DNA of 6,851 nucleotides. Source: Deltaproteobacteria bacterium (GTDB taxonomy: Bacteria; Desulfobacterota; Desulfarculia; Adiutricales; Adiutricaceae). The DNA is taken from positions 1-6,851 of the forward strand of contig JAIRNQ010000018.1 of assembly GCA_031257955.1 (NCBI GenBank), in the 5' to 3' direction. Of the stretch, positions 1-4,810 are shown piece after piece; position 1 is the first letter of the stretch, and each line of letters opens with the position of its first letter. The position numbers and the translations under genes are program-made. The notes below the pieces were generated by a model. It saw only the letters and a list, made by a program, of their open reading frames with translations, made no database searches and was not told where the DNA came from.

Positions 1-798
1 ATTATCGCCGGTCAACCTTTCCCCGCCAGCCTGGAGCCCAGGCAGCCCATAGCTTCGGGCCTAGCTGGCTACGTCCACTCCAGCTCCCAACCCCTGGCCA
101 TAACTTCCATCAAAAACGTCGAACAGCTCTCTTTCGTCTTCCATCCCGGCGATCCCCTAAAAAAGGCCGTCACCTTTTACGGCTGGCCCTTGGTTTATAA
201 CCAAGCCGTCAGGGGTTCGCTTCTTTTGGCCGGTAAATCCGGTCAGCTCCTCAGCGACGAGGCCATCCACTTTCTCGATTTTGCCGCCCTGCGGCTCTCC
301 TCCCATTACCAACAGTTTAAGCTCCTAAACCGGGTGGTGGAACTCAACCAGCTGGACGCCCAGACGGGCTTACCCCACCGAACTTTTTTTATCCAAAGAC
401 TGGAAAAGCTAATAGAGACCCACAAAAACGAAGGCGTGAGCCTCTCGCTCCTTAACGTCTCCGGTTTTGGCCGTTACGCCATGGGCTTTGGCCAAGCCGA
501 GGCCACCAAACTCCTAAAGGAGCTGGCCAAGGAGCTTCTGGAAAACTCCGCCCCGGAGTGGGAACTGGGCCATCTCTCCTACGGACTCTTCGCTTTGGCC
601 GCCCCGACCGCGGATAAATTCAACCTCGACAACGTGGCCGCCAATTTCCAAAGGGTCCTTAGCGAATGGTCCATCCCGACCCGCACTGGCCGGGTCAATT
701 TCGCCTACCACCGGGCCGAAGCCAACTACCCCAATGACGGTTCCAAACCGGAGACGCTGGTTGAGGTGGCCTTGTCCAACCTGGCCGCCACCGCCTGA
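1..798 (+). CDS. GAF domain plus degenerate GGDEF-domain protein (5' end outside window)
   Basis: The reading frame is open from base 1 to the TGA at 796-798, giving 265 visible residues with the N-terminus missing. Residues about 1-105 read like the C-terminal half of a GAF sensory domain, including a GLAGYVHSS stretch typical of GAF cores. Residues from about 118 begin a GGDEF fold with LDAQTGLPHR, which matches the conserved D-x-L-T-G-L-x-N-R opening of diguanylate cyclases. The domain length (about 148 residues) is close to normal, but the catalytic GG(D/E)EF loop is replaced by SYGLF at residues 193-197, so the acidic metal-binding and GTP-positioning residues are missing. No RxxD inhibitory site is seen before it. 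I infer that it does not make cyclic di-GMP and instead acts as a nucleotide-binding or protein-interaction module controlled by the GAF domain. An internal ATG/GTG start near 190 has no convincing ribosome site and would cut the GAF domain, so the frame is treated as 5'-partial. Confidence 0.85.
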   Translation: MIAGQPFPASLEPRQPIASGLAGYVHSSSQPLAITSIKNVEQLSFVFHPGDPLKKAVTFYGWPLVYNQAVRGSLLLAGKSGQLLSDEAIHFLDFAALRLSSHYQQFKLLNRVVELNQLDAQTGLPHRTFFIQRLEKLIETHKNEGVSLSLLNVSGFGRYAMGFGQAEATKLLKELAKELLENSAPEWELGHLSYGLFALAAPTADKFNLDNVAANFQRVLSEWSIPTRTGRVNFAYHRAEANYPNDGSKPETLVEVALSNLAATA

Positions 799-971
799 GC
801 CGGCCCTCCGCCCGCTCCGGCGCCCCTCCCTGGGGCCCCTCCCGGGTCCCGGGGTCTAGCCCGAGCCGACCACCTTCCAGAGCCGGCACCTCCCAAGCCA
901 GCGCCGCCAGGCCGTGCTTTCGCGCCCCGCCCTTTGCCTCTTGGCACCACAATTCGGATTATCTAAGGAAA
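799..971. other. C-rich intergenic stretch, no gene seen
   Basis: This stretch follows the GGDEF-like gene and is dominated by C runs and CCCGG/GGGCCC motifs on the + strand. Several short self-complementary pieces occur around 825-860, but none is followed by a T tract, so no intrinsic terminator is called. Reading frames through it are open only because GC-rich DNA has few stop codons. Confidence 0.5.
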
Positions 972-1001
972 ACGACATATCGCGCTGGAATGTGCTATAA
1001 T
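972..1001 (+). promoter_or_regulatory. Extended -10 sigma70-type promoter, Pnc1
   Basis: A perfect TATAAT lies at 996-1001, preceded by the extended -10 dinucleotide TG at 993-994. The hexamer ACGACA at 972-977 matches four of six -35 positions with an 18-bp spacer. The predicted start is about 1007-1009. No credible protein gene starts for more than 900 bp downstream, which points to a non-coding RNA; the self-complementary segment described next begins exactly at the predicted start. Confidence 0.6.
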
Positions 1002-1006
1002 TGCTC

Positions 1007-1137
1007 ATTGAGGGCCATTCTGGTCGCTTTCCCGGGTGGACTTTCCTTTTGCGGGGCCCGGCCCTATCCGTCCAACCTTGGCCAAGGGAACGCCCAGATT
1101 TATTTAGCCTACTTGGCGGGAGACTTTTTGCCCCAAT
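1007..1137 (+). ncRNA. Candidate structured small RNA, possibly 6S-like
   Basis: The segment starts at the predicted initiation point of the 972-1001 promoter, and its two ends pair. ATTG 1007-1010 pairs with CAAT 1134-1137, GGGC 1012-1015 with GCCC 1130-1133, GGTC 1022-1025 with GACT 1122-1125 (one G-T wobble), and TCCCG 1030-1034 with CGGGA 1117-1121. This gives about 17 pairs interrupted by bulges. Inside are a stem TGGAC 1037-1041 with GTCCA 1070-1074 capped by a GGG/CCC hairpin near 1053-1064, and a small hairpin CCTT-GGCC-AAGG at 1076-1087. A closing stem from +1, an apical arm and a small hairpin on the 3' side are reminiscent of 6S RNA, but at 131 nt it is shorter than usual and I cannot match a primary-sequence consensus. 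SRP RNA, tmRNA and RNase P hallmarks were looked for and not seen. The pairing was drawn by hand, so the RNA call is moderate and the 6S label weak. Confidence 0.45.
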
Positions 1138-1430
1138 TTCCAAGAAAACAACCTTCCGATAAGGACGGGACTTGGATCGTAACTAGACTCATAAAAAAAA
1201 GTAGGACAAATCTTCCCCGGTAAACGATATCTCGATTAAACTTATAAATTTTTCTTGTATCTAGCGAGAACAATATAATATAACCTCCCTAACAATTTTA
1301 AAATATCCAACGCAATTTTATTCGAGCCTAAAAATAATCCCGATCGCTTTAAAATCGCCTTTAGCGTTACTATTTTCTTAGTTATGTGATATTATAGAGT
1401 TTATGGAGTAAATCTCATCGATAGCTGATT
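1138..1430. other. AT-rich intergenic stretch, no gene seen
   Basis: From about 1180 the composition changes sharply to AT-rich, with an A8 run at 1193-1200 and several TATAAT-like strings around 1274-1284. A further small pairing option (CCAAG 1140-1144 with CTTGG 1171-1175, enclosing CCTT/AAGG) directly follows the small RNA candidate and may be its 3' extension. No reading frame with a ribosome site is present. The block ends at the tandem repeat array. Confidence 0.5.
1367..1395 (+). promoter_or_regulatory. Candidate extended -10 promoter ahead of the repeat array, Pnc2
   Basis: TATTAT at 1390-1395 matches five of six -10 positions and is preceded by TG at 1387-1388. TTACTA at 1367-1372 is a weak -35 with a 17-bp spacer. 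Initiation near 1402 would produce a transcript that runs through the 21-bp repeats and could end at the terminator at 1781-1830, about 430 nt without a protein gene. AT-rich DNA yields such matches by chance, so confidence is limited. Confidence 0.35.
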
Positions 1431-1549
1431 ATCGGTCTCGGATTGCGAAGTATCGGTCTCGGATCGCAAAGTATCGGTCTCGGATTGCGAAGTATCGGTC
1501 TCGGATCGCAAAGTATCGGTCTCGGATCGCAAAGTATCGGTCTCGGATT
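1431..1549. repeat. Tandem array of a 21-bp repeat, five full units plus a partial
   Basis: Full units begin at 1431, 1452, 1473, 1494 and 1515, and a truncated sixth unit begins at 1536. Each starts ATCGGTCTCG and ends AAGT. There are two versions that differ together at two positions: version a has GATTGCGAAG and version b has GATCGCAAAG, in the order a, b, a, b, b. Units are otherwise identical, which indicates recent expansion. There are no unique spacers between units, so this is not CRISPR. The period equals two turns of B-DNA, as in protein-binding iterons, and the array lies directly after an AT-rich stretch. Because 21 is divisible by three, both strands stay open and would give a seven-residue peptide repeat, but no ribosome site or conserved start supports translation. 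Confidence 0.95.
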
Positions 1550-1573
1550 ATGGCCCAAATATTCTCGATCGCT

Positions 1574-1611
1574 GGTCTTGAGTTGCGAATTGTGGTTCAT
1601 GGATCATAAGT
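1574..1611. repeat. Decayed copies of the 21-bp repeat
   Basis: This stretch aligns to nearly two further repeat units: GGTCTTGAGTTGCGAA corresponds to GGTCTCGGATTGCGAA, and GGTTCATGGATCATAAGT corresponds to GGTCTCGGATCGCAAAGT, with one base deleted between them. The array therefore once extended further to the right, and its distal part has diverged while the proximal part was homogenised. Confidence 0.65.
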
Positions 1612-1780
1612 CAGGGATTATTAATCACGGGTTACCAGTTAGCGATAAATTTAGATAAAAGCCGCGCGCTACCAACAAAAACCAACTACGAATCAAGCCC
1701 GCTACGACCGTCAACCAACGATCAATCAAACGCACAACGACCATCGGATAATTCAGTCGCCCTTAAGCCCGGCCAAGGGA

Positions 1781-1830
1781 GCGATTTATAAAGATTGCTT
1801 TTCCCGGCTAGCTTTATCGCCCGTTTTTTT
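1781..1830 (+). terminator. Rho-independent terminator candidate
   Basis: GCGAT 1781-1785 pairs with ATCGC 1816-1820 and AAAG 1790-1793 pairs with CTTT 1812-1815, leaving a 4-nt bulge on the left arm. CCG and then seven consecutive T residues (1824-1830) follow. The arm is imperfect and the loop large, but the T tract is the best in this gap. It lies upstream of the zapB promoter candidate, so it would end transcription coming from the repeat or small RNA region and insulate the division operon. Confidence 0.55.
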
Positions 1831-1850
1831 CGCCTGATTCCTTGCGGCTT

Positions 1851-1880
1851 TTGGCCAAAGGGGATTATGGATCTTATAAA
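1851..1880 (+). promoter_or_regulatory. Candidate promoter of the zapB-zapA-rny operon
   Basis: TTGGCC at 1851-1856 matches four of six -35 positions and TATAAA at 1875-1880 matches five of six -10 positions, with an 18-bp spacer. Initiation near 1887 leaves a leader of roughly 85 nt before the zapB start. It sits between the upstream terminator and the first gene of the operon, which is where a promoter is needed. Confidence 0.45.
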
Positions 1881-1899
1881 AGGGTTAATCGATAACCCT
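1881..1899. promoter_or_regulatory. Perfect dyad at the operon start site, possible operator
   Basis: AGGGTTA at 1881-1887 and TAACCCT at 1893-1899 form a perfect 7-bp inverted repeat around ATCGA. It starts immediately after the -10 candidate and covers the predicted initiation site. A further TAACCC half-site lies at 1907-1912. This is the usual place for a repressor operator, or it may form a 5' mRNA hairpin. There is no T tract, so it is not a terminator. Confidence 0.4.
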
Positions 1900-1973
1900 A
1901 ATATTCTAACCCGTTAACTCTATTAGCTATAAGGATTGTGGCTTTAGGGGAAGGTTTGAACAGGGAGGACCTT

Positions 1974-2342
1974 ATGGACTTCAGCAAATTTGACCTTCTT
2001 GAGAATAAAGTCTCGGCTCTCATCGAAAAGGTAACCGAAACGGAAGCCGTTAAAAGTGAGCTGAACCAAAAAATAACCGAGGCCGAGGAGAACGCCAAAG
2101 CCTTAGCCCAAAAACTGGCCGAGTCCGAAGAGAGCGTCGAGGCCTTGCAAAAAAAACTCGCCGCGGCCGAAGACGCTTTAACCAAATCCAAGTCCGATTT
2201 AGACCGAATCCAGAAAGACAACGAAGCCTTGACCGAAATTCAGGAGTCGGCTAAGACCAAGATCGAGGAACTGATTAAAGACCGCCAGGTGGCCCTATCC
2301 AGGGTCGACACGCTTCTGGAGAAATTAGGTTCATGGTCATAG
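1974..2342 (+). CDS. zapB: ZapB-like coiled-coil cell division protein
   Basis: This is a 122-residue, highly charged, entirely helical-looking protein rich in Glu, Lys, Ala and Leu with heptad spacing throughout, as expected for a single long coiled coil. The N-terminal FDLLENKVSALIEKV and the C-terminal RVDTLLEKL segments resemble the conserved ends of ZapB-type proteins in this phylum. E. coli ZapB is about 81 residues, so this one is longer. ZapB-type proteins bind ZapA at the FtsZ ring and help position division. ATG 1974 is chosen because AGGGAGG at 1962-1968 lies 5 nt upstream; an in-frame GTG at 1938 would add 12 residues but its purine-rich site sits only about 2 nt away. No signal peptide or membrane segment is seen. 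The next gene is zapA, 13 nt downstream, which is the strongest support for the assignment, since coiled coils alone are poorly diagnostic. Confidence 0.75.
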   Translation: MDFSKFDLLENKVSALIEKVTETEAVKSELNQKITEAEENAKALAQKLAESEESVEALQKKLAAAEDALTKSKSDLDRIQKDNEALTEIQESAKTKIEELIKDRQVALSRVDTLLEKLGSWS

Positions 2343-2354
2343 GCGCTTTTCGCC
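2342..2354 (+). promoter_or_regulatory. Small hairpin directly before the zapA start
   Basis: GGCG 2342-2345 pairs with CGCC 2351-2354 around a CTTTT loop, ending one base before the zapA ATG. The first G is the last base of the zapB stop codon. The only Shine-Dalgarno-like string ahead of zapA (AGGCG 2341-2345) lies in the stem, so a ribosome finishing zapB would open it. This suggests translational coupling of the two partner proteins. Confidence 0.4.
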
Positions 2355-2355
2355 A

Positions 2356-2748
2356 ATGTCGCGAATAATGGACTCACACCAAACCAATTCACCGCCGAGC
2401 CCCAAGGTCGGTTCCGCCAATCCGGCGGAACCATCGTCCACCCCGGCTACCGGCTCGCTTGAGGTCGTGACGGTCAAAGTATTTAACCGCCCGTGCAGCT
2501 TCAAGAGCAACCGGCCGGATCTGGTCCACCAGATCGCCTCCTTGGCCGAAGAAGAGGCCACTTTGGTTAAAGGCCAGTTCCCGGGACTGACAAACGAGAT
2601 GGATTTGGCGGCGCACGTGGCTTTCCGTTTGGCCCGAAGGCTAATCAAATGCCTTCGGGACATAGGCGAACTAAACACCTCCCTTGACGAGGCCGAGGAT
2701 CGCGTTGAGCGGATGGCCTTGGACATAGACCAACGCTTGGGAGAATGA
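2356..2748 (+). CDS. zapA: Cell division protein ZapA
   Basis: This is a 130-residue protein. Residues about 37-110 match the ZapA pattern: a short beta segment VVTVKVFNRPCSFKSN, a helix DLVHQIASLAEEEATLV, the short link FPGLTNEMDLAAHVAF, and a long C-terminal helix to residue 128 that would form the dimer and tetramer coiled coil. ZapA is cytoplasmic, binds FtsZ directly, promotes filament bundling and recruits ZapB. Residues 1-35 are an extra Pro/Ser/Ala-rich tail that looks disordered and is longer than in typical ZapA proteins of about 100-110 residues. ATG 2356 is used; an in-frame ATG at 2368 is possible and would shorten this tail by four residues. Neither has a strong ribosome site, which fits coupling to zapB. 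The position between a ZapB-like gene and rny supports the call. Confidence 0.87.
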   Translation: MSRIMDSHQTNSPPSPKVGSANPAEPSSTPATGSLEVVTVKVFNRPCSFKSNRPDLVHQIASLAEEEATLVKGQFPGLTNEMDLAAHVAFRLARRLIKCLRDIGELNTSLDEAEDRVERMALDIDQRLGE

Positions 2749-2751
2749 CCG

Positions 2752-2852
2752 TCTCCCAAGATAGTCTTTTCCGCCCAATAATACCGGACAATCACATAAA
2801 GCCGCACCCCTTGGGGTACGGAACCGATTATTATTACCGGTGAACTTGGAAG
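2752..2852 (+). ncRNA. Rod-like structured RNA between zapA and rny, possible short 6S RNA or rny leader
   Basis: The 129-bp gap between zapA and rny contains nested complementary segments. CCAAG 2756-2760 pairs with CTTGG 2845-2849 (with TCT 2752-2754 facing AGG beyond a mismatch), AATAATA 2777-2783 with TATTATT 2829-2835, CGG 2785-2787 with CCG 2824-2826, and CCGCACCCC 2802-2810 with GGGGTACGG 2813-2821 (one C-A mismatch). The result is a single long hairpin with internal bubbles. In many proteobacteria the 6S RNA gene lies immediately downstream of zapA, which makes 6S a natural hypothesis. At about 100 nt it is shorter than typical 6S RNAs, and the only promoter-like match (TTGGAC 2719-2724, GAGAAT 2741-2746) is weak. 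It could instead be a stabilising or regulatory 5' leader of rny, or a processing site between the two cistrons. Confidence 0.35.
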
Positions 2853-2877
2853 GATTTTATATATATGCGGAGCCGAA

Positions 2878-4446
2878 ATGACATTCTTTTATTGCTTGAT
2901 GGCTATTTCCATAGTCATCGCTTTAGTTGCGGGCTTTTATGCCGGCCAATGGTGGAAAAATAGGTATTTTAACTCAAAGATAGGAGACCTAACCAGTTAC
3001 TCAAACAAGCTCGTCAGCGAAGCCGAACGGGACGTGGCCAACATTAAAAAGGAGGCTCAACTACAAGGGCAAGATCTGGTATTCCAGATGAAAAGCGAAT
3101 GCGACAAAGAACTTAACGGGCGTCGCCTGGAACAAAAAAAGCAGGAGGATAGGCTAAACCAGAAAGAAGAACATTACGAGCGCCGCTCCGAGGCCCTAGC
3201 CATAAGGGAAGCCGAGGCCGGCAAAAACGAGGCCGAGCTGGTTAAGAAAGAAAAGGCCTTGGCCGACAGGGCCGAGGATATCGACCGCTTGGTAGCCGAG
3301 CAGGTCACCAAACTGGAAAGCCTGGCCCAGCTGACCACTACGGAAGCCAAAGATCTTCTCGTCAAAAGCATGGAAGAGGAAGCCCGCCACGAGGGCGGCC
3401 GCCTGATTCGGCGGATAGAAGCCGAAACCCGGGAAATCGCCGACAAGAAGGCCAAGGAAATTCTGGCCCTGGCCGTTAAGCGCTACGCCAGCGACTACGT
3501 GGCCGAGCACACCATTTCAGTGGTTAACCTTCCCAGCGAGGACATGAAAGGTCGAATCATCGGCCGAGAAGGCCGCAATATCAGGGCCATCGAGTCGGTC
3601 ACGGGCGTGGACGTCATCATAGACGACACCCCCGAAGCGGTGATACTTTCGAGCTTTTCGCCCTTTAGACGCGAAATCGCCAGACAATCCCTGGAAAGGC
3701 TCATCGTCGACGGGCGCATCCACCCGGCCCGCATAGAGGAAGTGGTGGCCAAGGTCAGCGAGGAGATGGAACTCTCCCTGCGGGAGGTGGGCAAAGAGGC
3801 CGCCTTCGACGTTGGGGTTCACGGCATACACAACGAACTCATAAAACTCCTGGGCAAGCTCAAATACCGCACCAGCTTCGCCCAAAATGTCCTTCAGCAT
3901 TCCATGGAAGTGGCCTTCCTTTGCGGCATCATGGCCGCCGAGCTGGATCAAAACGTCAAACAGGCCAAACGGGCCGGACTCCTTCACGACATCGGCAAAG
4001 CCGTTGACCACGAGGTCGAGGGCCCCCACGGGTTGATTGGGGCGGAACTGGCCAAGCGTTTCGGGGAATCCCCGGCGGTAGTTCATGCCATTATGGCCCA
4101 CCACGAAGACGTCACCCCAGAGTCCATACTTGACGTGCTCGTTCAGGCGGCCGACTCCCTTTCCGGGGCTAGGCCTGGGGCCCGTCGCGAAATGATGGAG
4201 ACCTACGTCAAGCGCCTGGAGGATCTGGAACGCATCGCCAATTCCTTTAACGGCATATCCAAGTCCTACGCCATCCAGGCCGGACGGGAAATCCGCATAA
4301 TGGTTAATAGCGAAGTGGTGACCGACGACGCGGCCGTCACCATGGCCAACGACATCTGCCGCCAAGTCGAGAAGGAAATGGTCTACCCGGGCCAAATCAA
4401 AGTCACCGTCATCAGGGAGACCCGGGCCGTCAGCTTCGCCAAATAA
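2878..4446 (+). CDS. rny: Ribonuclease Y
   Basis: This is a 522-residue protein, the usual RNase Y length. Residues 1-22 form one N-terminal membrane anchor, followed by a basic WWKNR segment. Residues about 35-205 are a long charged coiled coil. Residues about 211-276 are a KH RNA-binding domain with GRIIGREGRNIRAIE carrying the GREG loop at 229-232. The HD phosphohydrolase domain follows, with H341, the H370-D371 pair in LLHDIGKAVDHE, the HHED stretch 408-411 and D427. The C-terminus VIRETRAVSFAK is characteristic. RNase Y is a membrane-bound endoribonuclease that initiates decay and processing of many mRNAs. All catalytic residues appear intact. GGAG at 2869-2872, 5 nt before ATG 2878, sets the start; an ATG at 2865 is in another frame. 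It probably shares the zapB promoter. In many genomes rny is followed by a YmdB-type phosphodiesterase gene; here 850 bp of non-coding DNA follows. Confidence 0.98.
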   Translation: MTFFYCLMAISIVIALVAGFYAGQWWKNRYFNSKIGDLTSYSNKLVSEAERDVANIKKEAQLQGQDLVFQMKSECDKELNGRRLEQKKQEDRLNQKEEHYERRSEALAIREAEAGKNEAELVKKEKALADRAEDIDRLVAEQVTKLESLAQLTTTEAKDLLVKSMEEEARHEGGRLIRRIEAETREIADKKAKEILALAVKRYASDYVAEHTISVVNLPSEDMKGRIIGREGRNIRAIESVTGVDVIIDDTPEAVILSSFSPFRREIARQSLERLIVDGRIHPARIEEVVAKVSEEMELSLREVGKEAAFDVGVHGIHNELIKLLGKLKYRTSFAQNVLQHSMEVAFLCGIMAAELDQNVKQAKRAGLLHDIGKAVDHEVEGPHGLIGAELAKRFGESPAVVHAIMAHHEDVTPESILDVLVQAADSLSGARPGARREMMETYVKRLEDLERIANSFNGISKSYAIQAGREIRIMVNSEVVTDDAAVTMANDICRQVEKEMVYPGQIKVTVIRETRAVSFAK

Positions 4447-4470
4447 CCCCCCGAGGGCCCTTCGCTCCCC

Positions 4471-4581
4471 TGGCCACCCCGGTGCCCTCTGGGCCCCCTT
4501 GTCCAACCCCGGTGCCCTCTGGGCCCCCTTGTCCACCCCGGTGTCCTGGGCCCCCCTGGCCACCCCGGTGTCCTGGGCCAA
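4471..4581. repeat. C-rich tandem repeats just after rny, two related unit types
   Basis: Two 30-bp units (4471-4500 and 4501-4530) share CCCCGGTGCCCTCTGGGC followed by CCCCTT. Two shorter related units of about 26 and 25 bp (4531-4556 and 4557-4581) share CCCCGGTGTCCTGGGCC, lacking the CT-rich insert, so the order is A, A, B, B. The + strand is C-rich and the - strand carries repeated runs of four to six G residues. The array begins 25 bp after the rny stop. No open frame here has a ribosome site. Confidence 0.9.
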
Positions 4582-4700
4582 TAGAACCTTAGCCGCCCCG
4601 GCCCGCGGACCGACGCTAACCTTGTCCCCAATCCCCGCCTCGGCCTTTACCTCGTTGCCCCGCCAACCTCTGGCCGGCCTACCCTAGGACAACCGACCGT
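4582..4700. other. C-rich spacer between two repeat sets, no gene seen
   Basis: The C-rich bias of the flanking repeats continues but no repeat unit, ribosome site or terminator was found in this stretch. Confidence 0.4.
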
Positions 4701-4810
4701 TCCCAAAACCCCGCCCAAGCCGACCAATCAGGCCAGAGCCTCGCGTCCAAACCCCACGCCCATGCCGACCAATCAGGCCAGAGCCTCGCGCCCAAACCCC
4801 ACGCCCATGC
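4701..4810. repeat. Tandem 45-bp direct repeat, about 2.4 copies
   Basis: Two 45-bp units at 4719-4763 and 4764-4808 differ at one position (T4746 versus C4791). Each begins GCCGACCAATCAGGCCAGAG and ends CCCCACGCCCAT. The preceding bases 4701-4718 resemble the last 18 bases of the unit, and a GCC start of another unit follows the second copy. The near identity indicates a recent duplication. The unit is unrelated to the 30/26-bp units upstream except in its C-richness. Confidence 0.92.

Noticed and set aside
990..1223. 77-codon frame on the + strand
   Set aside because: The ATG lies inside the promoter candidate, there is no suitably spaced ribosome site, and the frame overlaps the structured RNA candidate. 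The translation has no recognisable domain.
1255..1284. Promoter-like TTGTAT plus TATAAT/TATAAC strings
   Set aside because: Spacing is 13 bp to the good -10, or the hexamers are poor at 18 bp; such matches are expected in AT-rich DNA.
1431..1549. CRISPR array
   Set aside because: Units are directly adjacent with no unique spacers, and there are no cas genes.
1431..1549. GGTCTC restriction-type motif in every repeat unit
   Set aside because: It is simply part of a duplicated unit; no restriction-modification gene is in the window to give it meaning.
1415..1658. Open frames on both strands through the 21-bp repeats, giving seven-residue peptide repeats
   Set aside because: A repeat length divisible by three keeps frames open automatically. 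There is no ribosome site, and the frames end where the repeats decay.
4449..4465. Hairpin after the rny stop (CGAGGGCCCTTCG) as a terminator
   Set aside because: There is no room for a loop in the GGGCCC centre, and C-rich sequence follows rather than a T tract.
3517..4581. 354-codon frame on the - strand opposite rny
   Set aside because: It is an antisense shadow of a highly conserved gene in GC-rich DNA; its composition and Gly/His richness are typical of mirrored frames.
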